64,000 bases of DNA from Pedobacter alluvionis (GTDB lineage: Bacteria; Bacteroidota; Bacteroidia; Sphingobacteriales; Sphingobacteriaceae): positions 1,302,001 through 1,366,000 of the forward strand of contig NZ_RCCK01000010.1 of NCBI RefSeq assembly GCF_003664035.1, given 5' to 3'. Every line of letters starts with the position of its first letter. The first letter of the stretch is position 1. The notes under the pieces were generated by a model, which saw nothing but the letters and a program-made list of their open reading frames with translations, had not been told where the DNA came from and searched no databases. Below, piece after piece: positions 9,239-18,200 of this stretch. A program made the translations under genes and the position numbers.

Positions 9239-9296
9239 AATTACAAATAATCTCATTATCATTTGTAATTTAGGAGGCATAATCTCACCTAAATTA
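9239..9296 (+). promoter_or_regulatory. Two overlapping, mutually exclusive hairpins before a start codon
   Basis: AATTACAAAT (9239-9248) pairs perfectly with ATTTGTAATT (9261-9270). TAATTTAGG (9266-9274) pairs perfectly with CCTAAATTA (9288-9296), three bases before the ATG at 9299. The arms share 9266-9270, so only one can form. The arrangement could be an operator pair or a leader switch; which one is not shown by sequence. Confidence 0.5.
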
Positions 9297-9298
9297 AA

Positions 9299-11110
9299 AT
9301 GAAACGTATTCTAAATGTGTTCTTGCTGTGTTTCATGGCAATATCTTCTCTTGCTCAATCCAAAAAACAAAAAACCGGCGATCCTTTAGCCGGGATTGAT
9401 ACTTTGCTAAACAGAATCTTGAAAGATCAGCAGGTAGCTGGTTTTGCAGTAGCTGTGGTAAAAGGAGATCAGGTTATTTATAGTAAAGGTTTTGGTTACC
9501 GCGATGTCGAAAACAAAAAACCAGTTACGCCTAATACACTTTTTGCTATTGGTTCCAGCACTAAATCTTTTACTTCAGCACTCATTGGATTGCAGCAAAA
9601 AGAAGGAAAGCTATCATTTGATGGCATTGCCACTTCTTATTTGCCGCAGTTAAAGTTTTATAATGATAATATGAACAACCAGATTACTGTGCGCGATATG
9701 ATGTGCCACCGCACCGGTTTATCGCGTTATGATTTATCGTGGTTTATTTTTAATACTTCCAACCGCGATAGCATCATACAGAGGGTGCGTTACATGGAGC
9801 CAACTGCTCCTTTGCGCGAAAAATGGCAATACAATAACTTTATGTTTTTGGCGCAGGGTATGATTGTTGAAAAACTGACCGGAAAAACCTGGGAGCAGAA
9901 CATTAAAGAAAAGTTTTTCGATCCTTTGGAGATGAACCGTTCCAATACTAATATTTTTGAATTCGAAAAGGATAATGATGCTTCTTTACCCTATACCATA
10001 AATGATAAAGGTGCTATTGAAAAGATCGATTATTTTAATATAGATGGAATGGGGCCAGCCGGAAGCATCAATAGTAGTGTAAACGATATGACGCATTGGT
10101 TAAAAGTGTGGATTAACGGCGGGACTTATAAGGGAAAAGAAATTTTACCCGTTTCTTATATTAGAGAGGCCGCAAGCTCTCAAATGGTAAGAGATGGAGG
10201 TCTGCCGGCAAAGGACAATGATATTTACCTGTCTACTTATGGTTTTGGCTGGATGATCAACTCCTACCGAGGTCATTATATGGTAGAGCATGGGGGTAAT
10301 ATTAATGGTTTCTCGGCTAGTGTATCCTTTTTTCCGACCGATAATTTGGGTATTGTAGTTTTAACCAATCAAAACACCTCAGGTGTTCCGGAAATCGTAT
10401 ACAGCAGTATTGCCGATAGGGTGTTAGGATTGAAAACTATCGATTGGAATGGGAGGGTTACTAAAGCTAAAGCAGAAGCGAAAGAAAGGGAGAAGGCAGC
10501 TAAAAAAACAGCTGAAAGTGCCCACGTTTTAAATACCAAACCTTCACATCCTTTAAAAGATTACGATGGGCTTTTTGATAATCCTGCTTATGGTGTAATC
10601 AATGTATCGTTTAAAAACGATACACTTTTTGCTATGATGGGAAAAGAGAAACTTTTGCTTAGGCACTATCATTATGATGTGTTCAGTATCAGCGGTATCG
10701 ATAAAAAAGGGAAGATTGATACTGCAGAAAGTGATTTGCGTTTTAATTTTATCAGCGGACAAGACGGCAAAATTGAAGGGATCAGTATTCCGCTTGAGAG
10801 GGCAATGAAACCAATCATGTTTATATACAAACCAAGAACTGTTGAGTTGAGTGCTGCAGACTTAGAAAGTTATACCGGTACTTACGGCGAAAAGGGGATG
10901 GCTAAGGTGTATTTAAAAGGCAAAATTTTATTTGTTTCAGTGCCTGGTCAGCCAGAATATGAAACCATTTCGGTAGGAAATGATACTTTTAATTTTAAAA
11001 ATCTAAAAGGCTTTAGTTTAAAATTCGAGAAAAAAGAGGGCATATCAAAAGCTTCGTCCGTTTCATTTATACAACCCAACGGAACATTTAAACAGTTAAG
11101 ACAAAACTAG
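9299..11110 (+). CDS. Exported serine hydrolase (class C beta-lactamase/PBP4* fold)
   Basis: Probable peptidase or esterase of the Beta-lactamase family PF00144, exported to the periplasm. A signal peptide (MKRILNVFLLCFMAISSLAQ) leads. The catalytic triplets are all intact: SxxK in GSSTKSF (about residue 80), YxN in QYNNFMF (about 180) and HxG in VEHGGNING (about 330). A C-terminal DUF3471-like beta domain (YDGLFDNPAYG, then SYTGTYGEKG) completes 603 aa. It is a single gene with hairpins in its leader. The substrate is unknown; a true beta-lactamase role is unlikely for this long form. Confidence 0.88.
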   Translation: MKRILNVFLLCFMAISSLAQSKKQKTGDPLAGIDTLLNRILKDQQVAGFAVAVVKGDQVIYSKGFGYRDVENKKPVTPNTLFAIGSSTKSFTSALIGLQQKEGKLSFDGIATSYLPQLKFYNDNMNNQITVRDMMCHRTGLSRYDLSWFIFNTSNRDSIIQRVRYMEPTAPLREKWQYNNFMFLAQGMIVEKLTGKTWEQNIKEKFFDPLEMNRSNTNIFEFEKDNDASLPYTINDKGAIEKIDYFNIDGMGPAGSINSSVNDMTHWLKVWINGGTYKGKEILPVSYIREAASSQMVRDGGLPAKDNDIYLSTYGFGWMINSYRGHYMVEHGGNINGFSASVSFFPTDNLGIVVLTNQNTSGVPEIVYSSIADRVLGLKTIDWNGRVTKAKAEAKEREKAAKKTAESAHVLNTKPSHPLKDYDGLFDNPAYGVINVSFKNDTLFAMMGKEKLLLRHYHYDVFSISGIDKKGKIDTAESDLRFNFISGQDGKIEGISIPLERAMKPIMFIYKPRTVELSAADLESYTGTYGEKGMAKVYLKGKILFVSVPGQPEYETISVGNDTFNFKNLKGFSLKFEKKEGISKASSVSFIQPNGTFKQLRQN

Positions 11111-11206
11111 AAGAACAACCAGATCATCGGACTTGATTATGATCTCTTCGCGATGATAATATCCTATAATGAAAAATGATGATTTATTGGGATTTGTTTA
11201 CCGTTT

Positions 11207-11228
11207 AAGCTAAAAAGCTTCTTTTTTA
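11207..11228 (+). terminator. Weak intrinsic terminator
   Basis: AAGCT (11207-11211) and AGCTT (11216-11220) form a 5-bp stem followed by C and a T run. It lies about 100 bases after the serine hydrolase gene. The stem is short, so this is tentative. Confidence 0.35.
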
Positions 11229-11305
11229 TAGCTGTTTTTAAAAGGACGAAAAATAATTTACCCGCAAATAAAAGTGTAAAACACAATGGATATTAACTTT
11301 ACATC

Positions 11306-11797
11306 ATGAAAAAAATAGGATTAATTTCTGATACACACGGTTTTTTAGATGATGCGGTTTTTAAACACTTTGATGGGGTGGACGAAATTTGGCATGCCGG
11401 AGATTTTGGCCCCAATGTAGCCGAACCTTTAGCCGCGTTTAAGCCTTTGCGTGGGGTGTTCGGAAATATAGACGATGGTACGATCAGAGCGGAGTTTCCT
11501 GAGCAAAATCGATTTAGCTGCGAAAGTGTAGATGTATGGATGACGCATATTGGTGGCTATCCGGGTAGATATTCTTCTTTTGTAAAGCCGGAAATATACA
11601 CTAACCATCCTAAATTATTTATTACCGGGCACTCGCATATTTTGAAAGTGATGTATGACGAAAAAATAAAATGTTTGCATATAAACCCCGGTGCAGCAGG
11701 TAAACATGGCTGGCACAAGGTGAGAACCCTGATTAGATTTTGCATTACTGATGAAAATATTCATACCTTAGAGGTCATAGAGTTATCGGGTAGATAA
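11306..11797 (+). CDS. YfcE/MJ0936-type metallophosphoesterase
   Basis: Cytoplasmic calcineurin-like phosphodiesterase of 163 aa; the family hydrolyses model phosphodiesters, with natural substrate uncertain. Metal-binding motifs appear in order: ISDTHG (residues 7-12), HAGDFG, FGNIDD, MTHIGG and GHSHI, with NPGAAG near the end. The stop lies 19 bases before the fbp start on the same strand, so the two may be co-transcribed. Confidence 0.9.
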   Translation: MKKIGLISDTHGFLDDAVFKHFDGVDEIWHAGDFGPNVAEPLAAFKPLRGVFGNIDDGTIRAEFPEQNRFSCESVDVWMTHIGGYPGRYSSFVKPEIYTNHPKLFITGHSHILKVMYDEKIKCLHINPGAAGKHGWHKVRTLIRFCITDENIHTLEVIELSGR

Positions 11798-11816
11798 TGT
11801 AAAATGTACACTAAGT

Positions 11817-12896
11817 ATGGTTTGTGGCGTTAAAACACTAGGACAATTTATTATAGAAAAACAGGCAGATTTTCCTTATGCCAAAGGCGAACTCTCCAGG
11901 CTGCTAAGAGACATTGGTATTGCCGCAAAAATCGTAAATCGGGAAATAAATAAGGCAGGTTTGGTTGATATTCTTGGCGATATGGGCACTACGAATATCC
12001 AGGGAGAAGAACAGAAAAAATTAGATGTTTATGCTGATAAGCAGTTTATTGCTGCACTAACCAGTGGTGGTGAATGCTGTATAGTGGCAACTGAAGAAGA
12101 AGACGAGATTATTCATATTGAATCGCCGGTTTCGCAGAATGCCAAATATATTGTTTGTATCGATCCATTAGATGGCTCTTCAAACACGGATGTGAATGTA
12201 GCAGTTGGCACTATTTTTTCCATTTACAGAAGGAAATCGCTTGAGGGGAGGGCCAGTTTGGAAGATGTATTGCAAAAAGGTACACAACAGGTTGCTGCCG
12301 GTTATATTATTTATGGCTCATCAACCATGCTGGTGTACACCACCGGAAAAGGTGTTAATGGTTTTACGTTAGACCCATCAATCGGCGAGTTTTGCCTTTC
12401 GCACCCGCAGATGAAAATACCGGAAACGGGCTATATGTACTCGTTAAATGAAGGTAATTATGTGCATTTTCCTGATGGGGTTAAAAAGTATATTAAATAC
12501 TGCCAGGTAGAAGATGAGGCGACCAAACGGCCATACACATCCCGTTACATCGGATCAATGGTAGGCGATATTCACCGGAATTTAATTAAAGGCGGGATTT
12601 ATATTTACCCTACAACCTCACGTTCGCCAAATGGAAAATTAAGGTTGCTATACGAATGTAATCCAATGGCTTTTATAATTGAACAGGCTGGGGGCAAGGC
12701 CAGTACAGGTTTTGAGCGGATCCTCGAGATTAACCCAACTGAACTGCATCAAAGGGTTCCGATTTTTATCGGATCAAAAAAAATGGTCGAAAAAGCCGAA
12801 GAAATGATGTTGCTATACACGGCAAAATCGATCTCTGTTGAGGCTAAAGTAGATGCTAAACTGGAAGATTTAAATATTATCGGTGGATTGGATTAA
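11817..12896 (+). CDS. fbp: Fructose-1,6-bisphosphatase class I
   Basis: Gluconeogenic hydrolysis of fructose 1,6-bisphosphate. The 359 residues open with the class I sequence [12 protein letters not shown]. They contain the metal and phosphate site ([21 protein letters not shown]) and the substrate-binding region [18 protein letters not shown]. The start at 11817 gives the usual N-terminal length. The 3' end overlaps the convergent rnhA by 4 bases. Confidence 0.96.
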   Translation: MVCGVKTLGQFIIEKQADFPYAKGELSRLLRDIGIAAKIVNREINKAGLVDILGDMGTTNIQGEEQKKLDVYADKQFIAALTSGGECCIVATEEEDEIIHIESPVSQNAKYIVCIDPLDGSSNTDVNVAVGTIFSIYRRKSLEGRASLEDVLQKGTQQVAAGYIIYGSSTMLVYTTGKGVNGFTLDPSIGEFCLSHPQMKIPETGYMYSLNEGNYVHFPDGVKKYIKYCQVEDEATKRPYTSRYIGSMVGDIHRNLIKGGIYIYPTTSRSPNGKLRLLYECNPMAFIIEQAGGKASTGFERILEINPTELHQRVPIFIGSKKMVEKAEEMMLLYTAKSISVEAKVDAKLEDLNIIGGLD

Positions 12897-13363
12897 AGCT
12901 GTGCTTTACTTCTTTCTACCTCAAAAAAAGTATCAATCGCTAAATTTTGCTTGTCTTGCGAAGCAAAAACAGCTAAACGGTCGCAACGCTCATTCTCCGG
13001 ATGATCGTTGTGACCTTTAATCCAGATGAATTTAACTTTATGAAGTTTATATAATTCAAGGAAACGCATCCATAGGTCTTTATTTTTTTTGTCTTTAAAA
13101 CCTTTGCTCACCCAGCCGAAAACCCATTTCTTCTCCACTGCATCTACCACATATTTTGAATCGGAGTAAACGGTTACCTGTTGATTTAAGCTTTTTAACG
13201 CTTCTAATCCTTTTATTACAGCCAATAGTTCCATGCGGTTATTTGTGGTCATTCTAAAGCCACCACTTAATTCTTTGTAGTGTTGTCCTGCTCTTAAAAT
13301 TGTACCCCAACCACCTGGTCCGGGGTTACCGCTAGCTGCTCCGTCTGTATAAATTTCGATCAT
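12893..13363 (-). CDS. rnhA: Ribonuclease HI
   Basis: Degrades RNA in RNA-DNA hybrids. The 156 residues carry the catalytic carboxylates in order: [32 protein letters not shown] and [16 protein letters not shown]. The basic helix-loop ([15 protein letters not shown]) typical of RNase HI is present. It is convergent with fbp. Its upstream region faces the tRNA-His promoter. Confidence 0.96.
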   Translation of the reverse strand: MIEIYTDGAASGNPGPGGWGTILRAGQHYKELSGGFRMTTNNRMELLAVIKGLEALKSLNQQVTVYSDSKYVVDAVEKKWVFGWVSKGFKDKKNKDLWMRFLELYKLHKVKFIWIKGHNDHPENERCDRLAVFASQDKQNLAIDTFFEVERSKAQL

Positions 13364-13491
13364 AAACGCTGTAAAGTTATGTTTTTAGGTTTAAAATAGC
13401 TTGTTTTATCTGCTGATGAAATTTTTTTTCAATTTCAAATAATTGAATGTTAAGGAATTAAAAATTTGTTGTAAAAACTTTGAAAAAAATA

Positions 13492-13522
13492 TTTGCAACG
13501 AATATTAAAAGTTGTACTTTTG
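13492..13522 (+). promoter_or_regulatory. Bacteroidota-type promoter of tRNA-His
   Basis: TTTG at 13492-13495 (-33) and TACTTTTG at 13515-13522 (-7, consensus TAnnTTTG) are 19 bases apart, the optimum for the Bacteroidota primary sigma factor. The tRNA begins 17 bases after the -7 element. Confidence 0.75.
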
Positions 13523-13538
13523 TGACACTAAAAAATAC

Positions 13539-13613
13539 GGTGGTTGTAGCTCAGTTGGTTAGAGTATTGGTTTGTGGTGCCGAGGGTCGTGGGTTCGAGC
13601 CCCATCAGCCACC
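13539..13613 (+). tRNA. tRNA-His (GTG)
   Basis: Complete cloverleaf. Acceptor GTGGTTG pairs with CAGCCAC (13606-13612). The extra G at 13539 faces discriminator C at 13613, the tRNA-His identity pair. The anticodon GTG is at 13574-13576 within loop TTGTGGT, and the T arm is GTGGGTTCGAGCCCCAT. No CCA is encoded. A terminator follows directly. Confidence 0.97.
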
Positions 13614-13619
13614 CTTTAT

Positions 13620-13656
13620 GGGGCAAAGTCTTTAAAACAGATTTTGCCCCTTTTTT
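13620..13656 (+). terminator. Intrinsic terminator of tRNA-His
   Basis: GGGGCAAA (13620-13627) pairs with TTTTGCCCC (13642-13650), then six T residues. A near-copy of the same sequence with its flanks lies at 55799-55838, without a tRNA. Confidence 0.85.
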
Positions 13657-13739
13657 TAGCATGTAATTCTTTGTTTTTCAGGTAGATAAGCTCTGCCGCT
13701 TCGTTCATCTTTGTTGTTCGACATCCCCCTCAGAATAGG

Positions 13740-13880
13740 TCAATTTTTCTGGATATAACTCCCTACTAGGTATCTTTTGCCCTCTACGCCCGCATTTTCA
13801 TAAAATTTGTCCAATTGCCGTAAGCCGTCAATTGCCTCTTGCGCTATTGGTTTGATGTCTAAAATCACGGCTGGTAGCCA
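13740..13880 (-). pseudogene. C-terminal remnant of an unrecognised gene
   Basis: Minus-strand frame ending at the stop 13740-13742 reads LPAVILDIKPIAQEAIDGL, then RQLDKFYENAGVEGKRYLVG. The composition looks like real protein, but there is no start, and the frame is joined near 13880 to a receiver fragment on the other strand. I do not recognise the family. It appears to be a broken gene end at the edge of the accessory region. Confidence 0.3.
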
Positions 13881-14152
13881 CAGGCCTGCAAGTTTTGGAG
13901 CTCTTGGACAATCAGCGGGTTGATTTGATTTTAATGGACATTCAAATGCCGGATATGGACGGGATAGAAGCCACTAGGCAAATTCGCAGGGAACAAAAAC
14001 ACCGGGTAATCATCTTGGCGATGACAGCAAACGCTATGGCTGAAGATGCGGTGTTGTGTCTGGCAGCGGGAATGGATCATTATATTTCCAAGCCTATAAG
14101 TATTGAAAAACTGATAACTATATTGCAGCAGGTATCGAGGGAGGTTAGGTAA
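13856..14152 (+). pseudogene. Truncated response-regulator receiver domain
   Basis: The frame from 13856 reads LVATGLQVLELLDNQ, then VDLILMDIQMPDMDGIEATR. This is the middle and end of a REC domain with the phospho-acceptor Asp (LMDIQMP), the Thr position (AMTANA) and the conserved Lys (YISKPIS). The first strand and its acidic pair are missing. Such domains usually sit at the C terminus of hybrid histidine kinases, so this is probably a cut-off kinase tail. Confidence 0.7.
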
Positions 14153-14289
14153 AGACGATGATAACGTGTGAGGCGTAGACTTGTGTTGTGTTTACGATGG
14201 ACTGGGAGGATCATAGTATCGGATGCCTTTTTGGCACCGACGGTTTGGGAACAGGGTACGCTTCGGAGCGCTAGGAATCGAGCGGGGCC

Positions 14290-14508
14290 TTGCCCCCTAA
14301 GATGGGCGAACAGATCGAGCAGGTTTGCAGTTTTCCCATAACTGGTGAATTTGCCTTACTGAACGGTTTGCCTGTTGTTTTTTGTTTGCCGTTGTCACCG
14401 CAGTTACTACAACGCTTGCCTTTGCAGGTGGGAGAACAATTGCGCATTGCCTTTTACGATGAGGCACTCAATCAGTTGGTATTGCACTTTCACGAGTTCT
14501 TTTCTTGA
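14290..14508 (+). other. Unrecognised open frame, possibly a gene remnant
   Basis: A 72-codon frame starting with TTG (or ATG at 14299, MGEQIEQV) containing FALLNGLPVVFCLPLSPQLL and ending FHEFFS. It has protein-like composition and higher GC than the genes that follow. No family is recognised and no ribosome site is visible. It sits between the receiver fragment and the AT-rich block. Confidence 0.25.
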
Positions 14509-14577
14509 AAAAATAAGCGATCTTAAGATTTGCAGAAATTCGCTAGTTTGATTGCAAGTTGTTTCTAGAGTTTTTTT

Positions 14578-15471
14578 CTAATAATAAGTTATTGTTCTTT
14601 TGATTAAATTTTTAGATTCTCTGGTTGATTTACGATCAGTTGAAATTTTGTTGTTTTCTTCTGTTTTTTCTATCCAATTGTTGTTACAGTCGTATTTGTA
14701 TGTTATTAATTTTATTTCTTTTTTAATTTCATCAGAAATTGAAATACCTGTCCTTTTTGTTAAATCTCCATTTTCATTATATTCATAAAAAAATTCGTAA
14801 CCATCCGTGTAAATATCATTTTTGAATTCTCTTACCAGTTGATTTTTAGAGTTGTATTCAAATTTTATTTTTGTATAAATTTTATTTTCATTATCTATAT
14901 AAATCTCTTCGGTTACTTTATTATTTTTATTTAATGTGTTTTCTTGACGATGTGAAAAAGTGAATGTTTTGCTATCTTCATTATAACGGAAAATCTGTTG
15001 TATTTCTTTATTCTTTTCATAAGAGTAGTCCACATAAAAACAGGTTTTATTTAAGATTTCTTTATCATCTTCTATGGCTTTGAAAATTTCTTTTTTACGT
15101 TTATTGTTAGCATCATATTCATAATTCCACTCTTTGTTTTTTGCACCGCCTCTTAATGCGCTAAAACCATTATTTTTTATCAAAACGTCATTTTTATAAA
15201 AAAATTCGTTTACTACAATTGCAGTGTCTTTTTCTTTTATATTTAAAACAATTGATTCTTTTATAAGATTCTCTTTTTTGTCATATTCATTGATTTTATC
15301 TTCTCCAAATGTATAGGTTCTTTCAGGTTTGGATCCAGAAAAGTCATAAAATGTTATGTTCTCAATTTTAATATGTGATTTTCCTTTAATGGGTATACAA
15401 TCTGTTTTTTCTTGTCCATTACACGACATTATAAATGGCATATTAAGTAGTATTAAAAGTTGTTTCATCAA
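14578..15471 (-). CDS. Lipoprotein with YD-repeat-like segments, unknown function
   Basis: 297 aa with a lipoprotein signal (MMKQLLILLNMPFIMSC, lipobox Cys about residue 17). The body is a beta-rich series such as EYDANNKRKKE, FEYNSKNQLVRE, YEYNENGDLTKR and YKYDCNNNWIEK, which resemble the YD/Rhs-type repeats of surface proteins. Very AT-rich compared with flanking housekeeping genes. First of four minus-strand orphan genes here; all four may be foreign cargo. No function can be assigned. Confidence 0.65.
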   Translation of the reverse strand: MMKQLLILLNMPFIMSCNGQEKTDCIPIKGKSHIKIENITFYDFSGSKPERTYTFGEDKINEYDKKENLIKESIVLNIKEKDTAIVVNEFFYKNDVLIKNNGFSALRGGAKNKEWNYEYDANNKRKKEIFKAIEDDKEILNKTCFYVDYSYEKNKEIQQIFRYNEDSKTFTFSHRQENTLNKNNKVTEEIYIDNENKIYTKIKFEYNSKNQLVREFKNDIYTDGYEFFYEYNENGDLTKRTGISISDEIKKEIKLITYKYDCNNNWIEKTEENNKISTDRKSTRESKNLIKRTITYY

Positions 15472-15543
15472 TTGTTTCTTTAATCTGAATTTCGTTTTGG
15501 TTGTTGTAAATAATAATTCATTGTCTTACTTTTTAATCAGTTA

Positions 15544-16089
15544 CTATTTTTTTTCTACCCGCTTGAATTGGTCGTTATCTACACTTCTGTTTCCACCTGA
15601 AAAAATAAAAATTATGGCTTCGTTTACCTTTCCGGTAACCAAAATTAAATTTCCATTGCAATCATTTCCAATAATTGTTTTAGTTTCATTGTTTAGATAA
15701 AATATGGGAAAAAATGGGTATAAAGTTTGTTTTTTGTCGATTGAAAAAAAATTATCTTTAATTTTTCCTTTTAGATTAAATTCTTCAATTACGTTTTCAT
15801 CTGTCTCATTCAATAATTTTATATTGATGTTCTCATTGTCCAATAAAGTTAGTTTAACGTTATGATTTTCTTGGTTTAGTGTCGTTGGTTTATCGCTGTA
15901 ACTTGATTTAAGTGTTGTCCACAATTTTTTTGGCAAACTATCTTTTAACCCATTACTGTAAATGCCGTTAAATTTATTCTTGTCAAAATCAGAAATTTTA
16001 AAATTATTTTCACGAATCAATTTTTTAGTCGAATAACAACTGGATAATGAAATCATAAAAATAAGCAGCATTATTTTGATTGTTTTCAA
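15544..16089 (-). CDS. Small lipoprotein, unknown function
   Basis: 181 aa. A hydrophobic signal ends in a lipobox (FMISLSSC, Cys about residue 18). The mature part is polar and lysine/asparagine-rich, with YPFFPIFYL and IIFIFSGGNRSVDNDQ near the C terminus. No domain is recognised. It is AT-rich and lies 72 bases from its downstream neighbour on the same strand. Confidence 0.6.
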   Translation of the reverse strand: MKTIKIMLLIFMISLSSCYSTKKLIRENNFKISDFDKNKFNGIYSNGLKDSLPKKLWTTLKSSYSDKPTTLNQENHNVKLTLLDNENINIKLLNETDENVIEEFNLKGKIKDNFFSIDKKQTLYPFFPIFYLNNETKTIIGNDCNGNLILVTGKVNEAIIFIFSGGNRSVDNDQFKRVEKK

Positions 16090-16143
16090 TTCTGTTTTTT
16101 TAATGGTGAAATTTTTTTCGCTTTTTATTGTAATAATTACTTA

Positions 16144-16446
16144 TTAATTTAAAAAATGGTTTAGGTATAGTTCTGTGATATATAATATTCCTATAAAAAT
16201 TATTATTCCGATATTAGAAACAGCATATTTTACTTTATCATTACTAAATAATTTAAACATTTCAATCAATAGAAAAATCCCAAGTACTATCAATAAAATA
16301 AATGCTAAAAAAAGAGATTCATTTATTCCAATGCCACTATTTCCACTTTGGGTATCAGGAAAAAAAATTAAACTAGCAAGAATTAAAATGGGAATAATCC
16401 CAAATGCAGTTCTAATTAAAATGTGTTTTTTTAAATCTTGTTTCAT
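16144..16446 (-). CDS. Small membrane protein with three predicted helices
   Basis: 100 aa. Hydrophobic segments lie around residues 10-28 (IRTAFGIIPILILASLIFF), 43-65 (ESLFLAFILLIVLGIFLLIE) and 77-95 (SNIGIIIFIGILYITELYL). No motif is recognised. Same strand and same AT-rich composition as its neighbours. Confidence 0.55.
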   Translation of the reverse strand: MKQDLKKHILIRTAFGIIPILILASLIFFPDTQSGNSGIGINESLFLAFILLIVLGIFLLIEMFKLFSNDKVKYAVSNIGIIIFIGILYITELYLNHFLN

Positions 16447-16621
16447 TTTGTATTATTTTTAGTCGTTCCTGAAATTACTGCTAACCATTGTGGACTTGGA
16501 GATTTGGCAGATTAGAAAGCCTAAACTTTCAATCATCACTAAATTTTAATAAGTAATAAACTTATTTTATTACTTAACCCACCACATGAACAAACCGATT
16601 TTAGCAGTAGTTTTTATTTAT

Positions 16622-17221
16622 CTATTTTTTTAGTTCTTTATATAGTTCAACAGGAAGTTGTTGTTTTTTTGTGTTTTTTTCATCATCTATGTCAATAAAA
16701 GCATTTACTCCACAATCGTCAACTTCAGTAATATTATTACTATTGCAAGACCAATCGCCAATGTTTTTTACTGTAATACCTAAATCGTCAATACAACCAG
16801 CGCTTTCGAGCATTCTAGAAAATTTCGTTTTTTTGTAGTTTGTTAATTTATCAAAATTGGTAGAAATAGAAAATCCGCGCATTTCAGGATTGGCAAATTT
16901 TACAATTCTATAAACTGGAACCCCACCCCAATCTATTGTTTTCCCTTCTGGCAATTCAATCATAATTAGTTTATTTTCATTCATTAACTTCTCTTGTTGG
17001 CCTTCTTTAAAAAAATGCTCATAAATCAATTTTGTGCCTTTTGGTACTAGAATCTTCTTAACAGTTATTTGTTCATTAGTAATAAAAAATGGATTCTCTG
17101 AATTTCTTCCTCCAGTAGGATTTCCCATGTTACTTATTCCACCTAATACATATGTAATGGTGTAATAAATGGCTATAATTAATACTATTCCACCTAAAAT
17201 CAAATAATTTTTTTTGCTCAT
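16622..17221 (-). CDS. Membrane-anchored protein, unknown function
   Basis: 199 aa from the ATG at 17221 (MSKKNYLILGGIVLIIAIYY), which puts a membrane helix at residues 5-26. An upstream in-frame start adds 23 unconvincing residues. The rest is soluble and acidic at the C terminus (CGVNAFIDIDDEKNTKKQQ). No family is recognised. Fourth gene of the AT-rich minus-strand block. Confidence 0.55.
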   Translation of the reverse strand: MSKKNYLILGGIVLIIAIYYTITYVLGGISNMGNPTGGRNSENPFFITNEQITVKKILVPKGTKLIYEHFFKEGQQEKLMNENKLIMIELPEGKTIDWGGVPVYRIVKFANPEMRGFSISTNFDKLTNYKKTKFSRMLESAGCIDDLGITVKNIGDWSCNSNNITEVDDCGVNAFIDIDDEKNTKKQQLPVELYKELKK

Positions 17222-17290
17222 ATCATTTTTGAATGTACTGTAATGTGTTATGAGTTCTGCCAAAGTCTTGTCGCTAGAAGATGGTTGCAA

Positions 17291-17588
17291 CTTAGTAGCA
17301 GACTATTTCGTGCCAAGACGAATATATGATAAAATACGCTAATTCCACTAAAAATCTCCCTTACACTCAGGTTCGTTCGCTTAAGTTTAGAGGTTGTTTG
17401 AGTTAAAAATGTTTAAAGCTAAAACGATGTCTTTGTTAGCTTAGTGTGACGAAGCAGTTGAATTGTGTGCGTTCAGCTTTTCGAAATGGGTGCCATCTAA
17501 TAGCGCTTTTTGACAAAAGAACGGGAAAGGATTGGGTATTAGGATCGTTTAACTGTTAGCCCGCAGTTAGGCTTTCGTCAGAGAATAA
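17291..17588. other. Non-coding stretch between the AT-rich genes and the SusD fragment
   Basis: No supported gene, no strong hairpin and no tRNA. The composition returns to about that of the rest of the window, so the boundary of the AT-rich cargo lies near 17.25-17.3 kb. Confidence 0.4.
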
Positions 17589-18179
17589 TTAAATAGAGTT
17601 GTGTTTTCGGCTAACAAGGAAATCATCTGGGCTTATGACAATAGCAACGCTGGTGGTTCTACAGGGGGACTTTTTCATTATGATCCGGATTATGATATTG
17701 GTGGTCTGTTGATTCCGTCAGCAGAGTTTAAATCTCTACTGGCAGATAACGACTTACGTAAGACATTCCTGAAGATGAATGAGGTTTCTGGTTTTGTGGA
17801 AACTACCAAATACCTGTGCAACAATTACGATGAGTATACTTATGCACCAATGATTTATGTGCGATTGGCTGAGCTCTATCTGAACCGGGCAGAGGCATCT
17901 GCAAAACTCAATGATTTTGTAAAGGCGAGGGCGGACCTGAAAGCCGTGCATAGCAGGGCTGGCCTGTCTGGTGCTGATATTGATAATTTGACGAATTCCA
18001 GCATACTTGCTGCAGTACTGAAAGAGAGACGGATGGAGCTGGCCTTTGAAGGGCATGGAAGTTACGATTACTTCCGCAATGGCTTACCGATGACGAGGAT
18101 TGCGGCAGACAATAACGGAACTGCTAGTACTGTTAGTCCGAATGATGCTGTAGTGGTCTTCCAAGTACCAAGAAACTAG
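17589..18179 (+). pseudogene. C-terminal fragment of a SusD/RagB-family lipoprotein
   Basis: The frame is open after a stop at 17586-17588 and gives about 195 residues of the SusD C-terminal region: MIYVRLAELYLNRAEAS, a TPR-like helix pair, then LKERRMELAFEGHGSYDYFR, the family hallmark. Full-length proteins have 480-600 residues and a lipoprotein signal, both absent, and no susC precedes it. A promoterless remnant is the best reading. It is followed 21 bases later by a TlpA-type gene, the usual third member of such loci. Confidence 0.85.
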
Positions 18180-18200
18180 TTAAATTAAAACCAAAATAAC

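Noticed and set aside
16622..17290. Upstream start for the membrane-anchored orphan protein
   Set aside because: The 23 extra residues precede the membrane anchor, and ATG 17221 gives a normal N-terminal helix.
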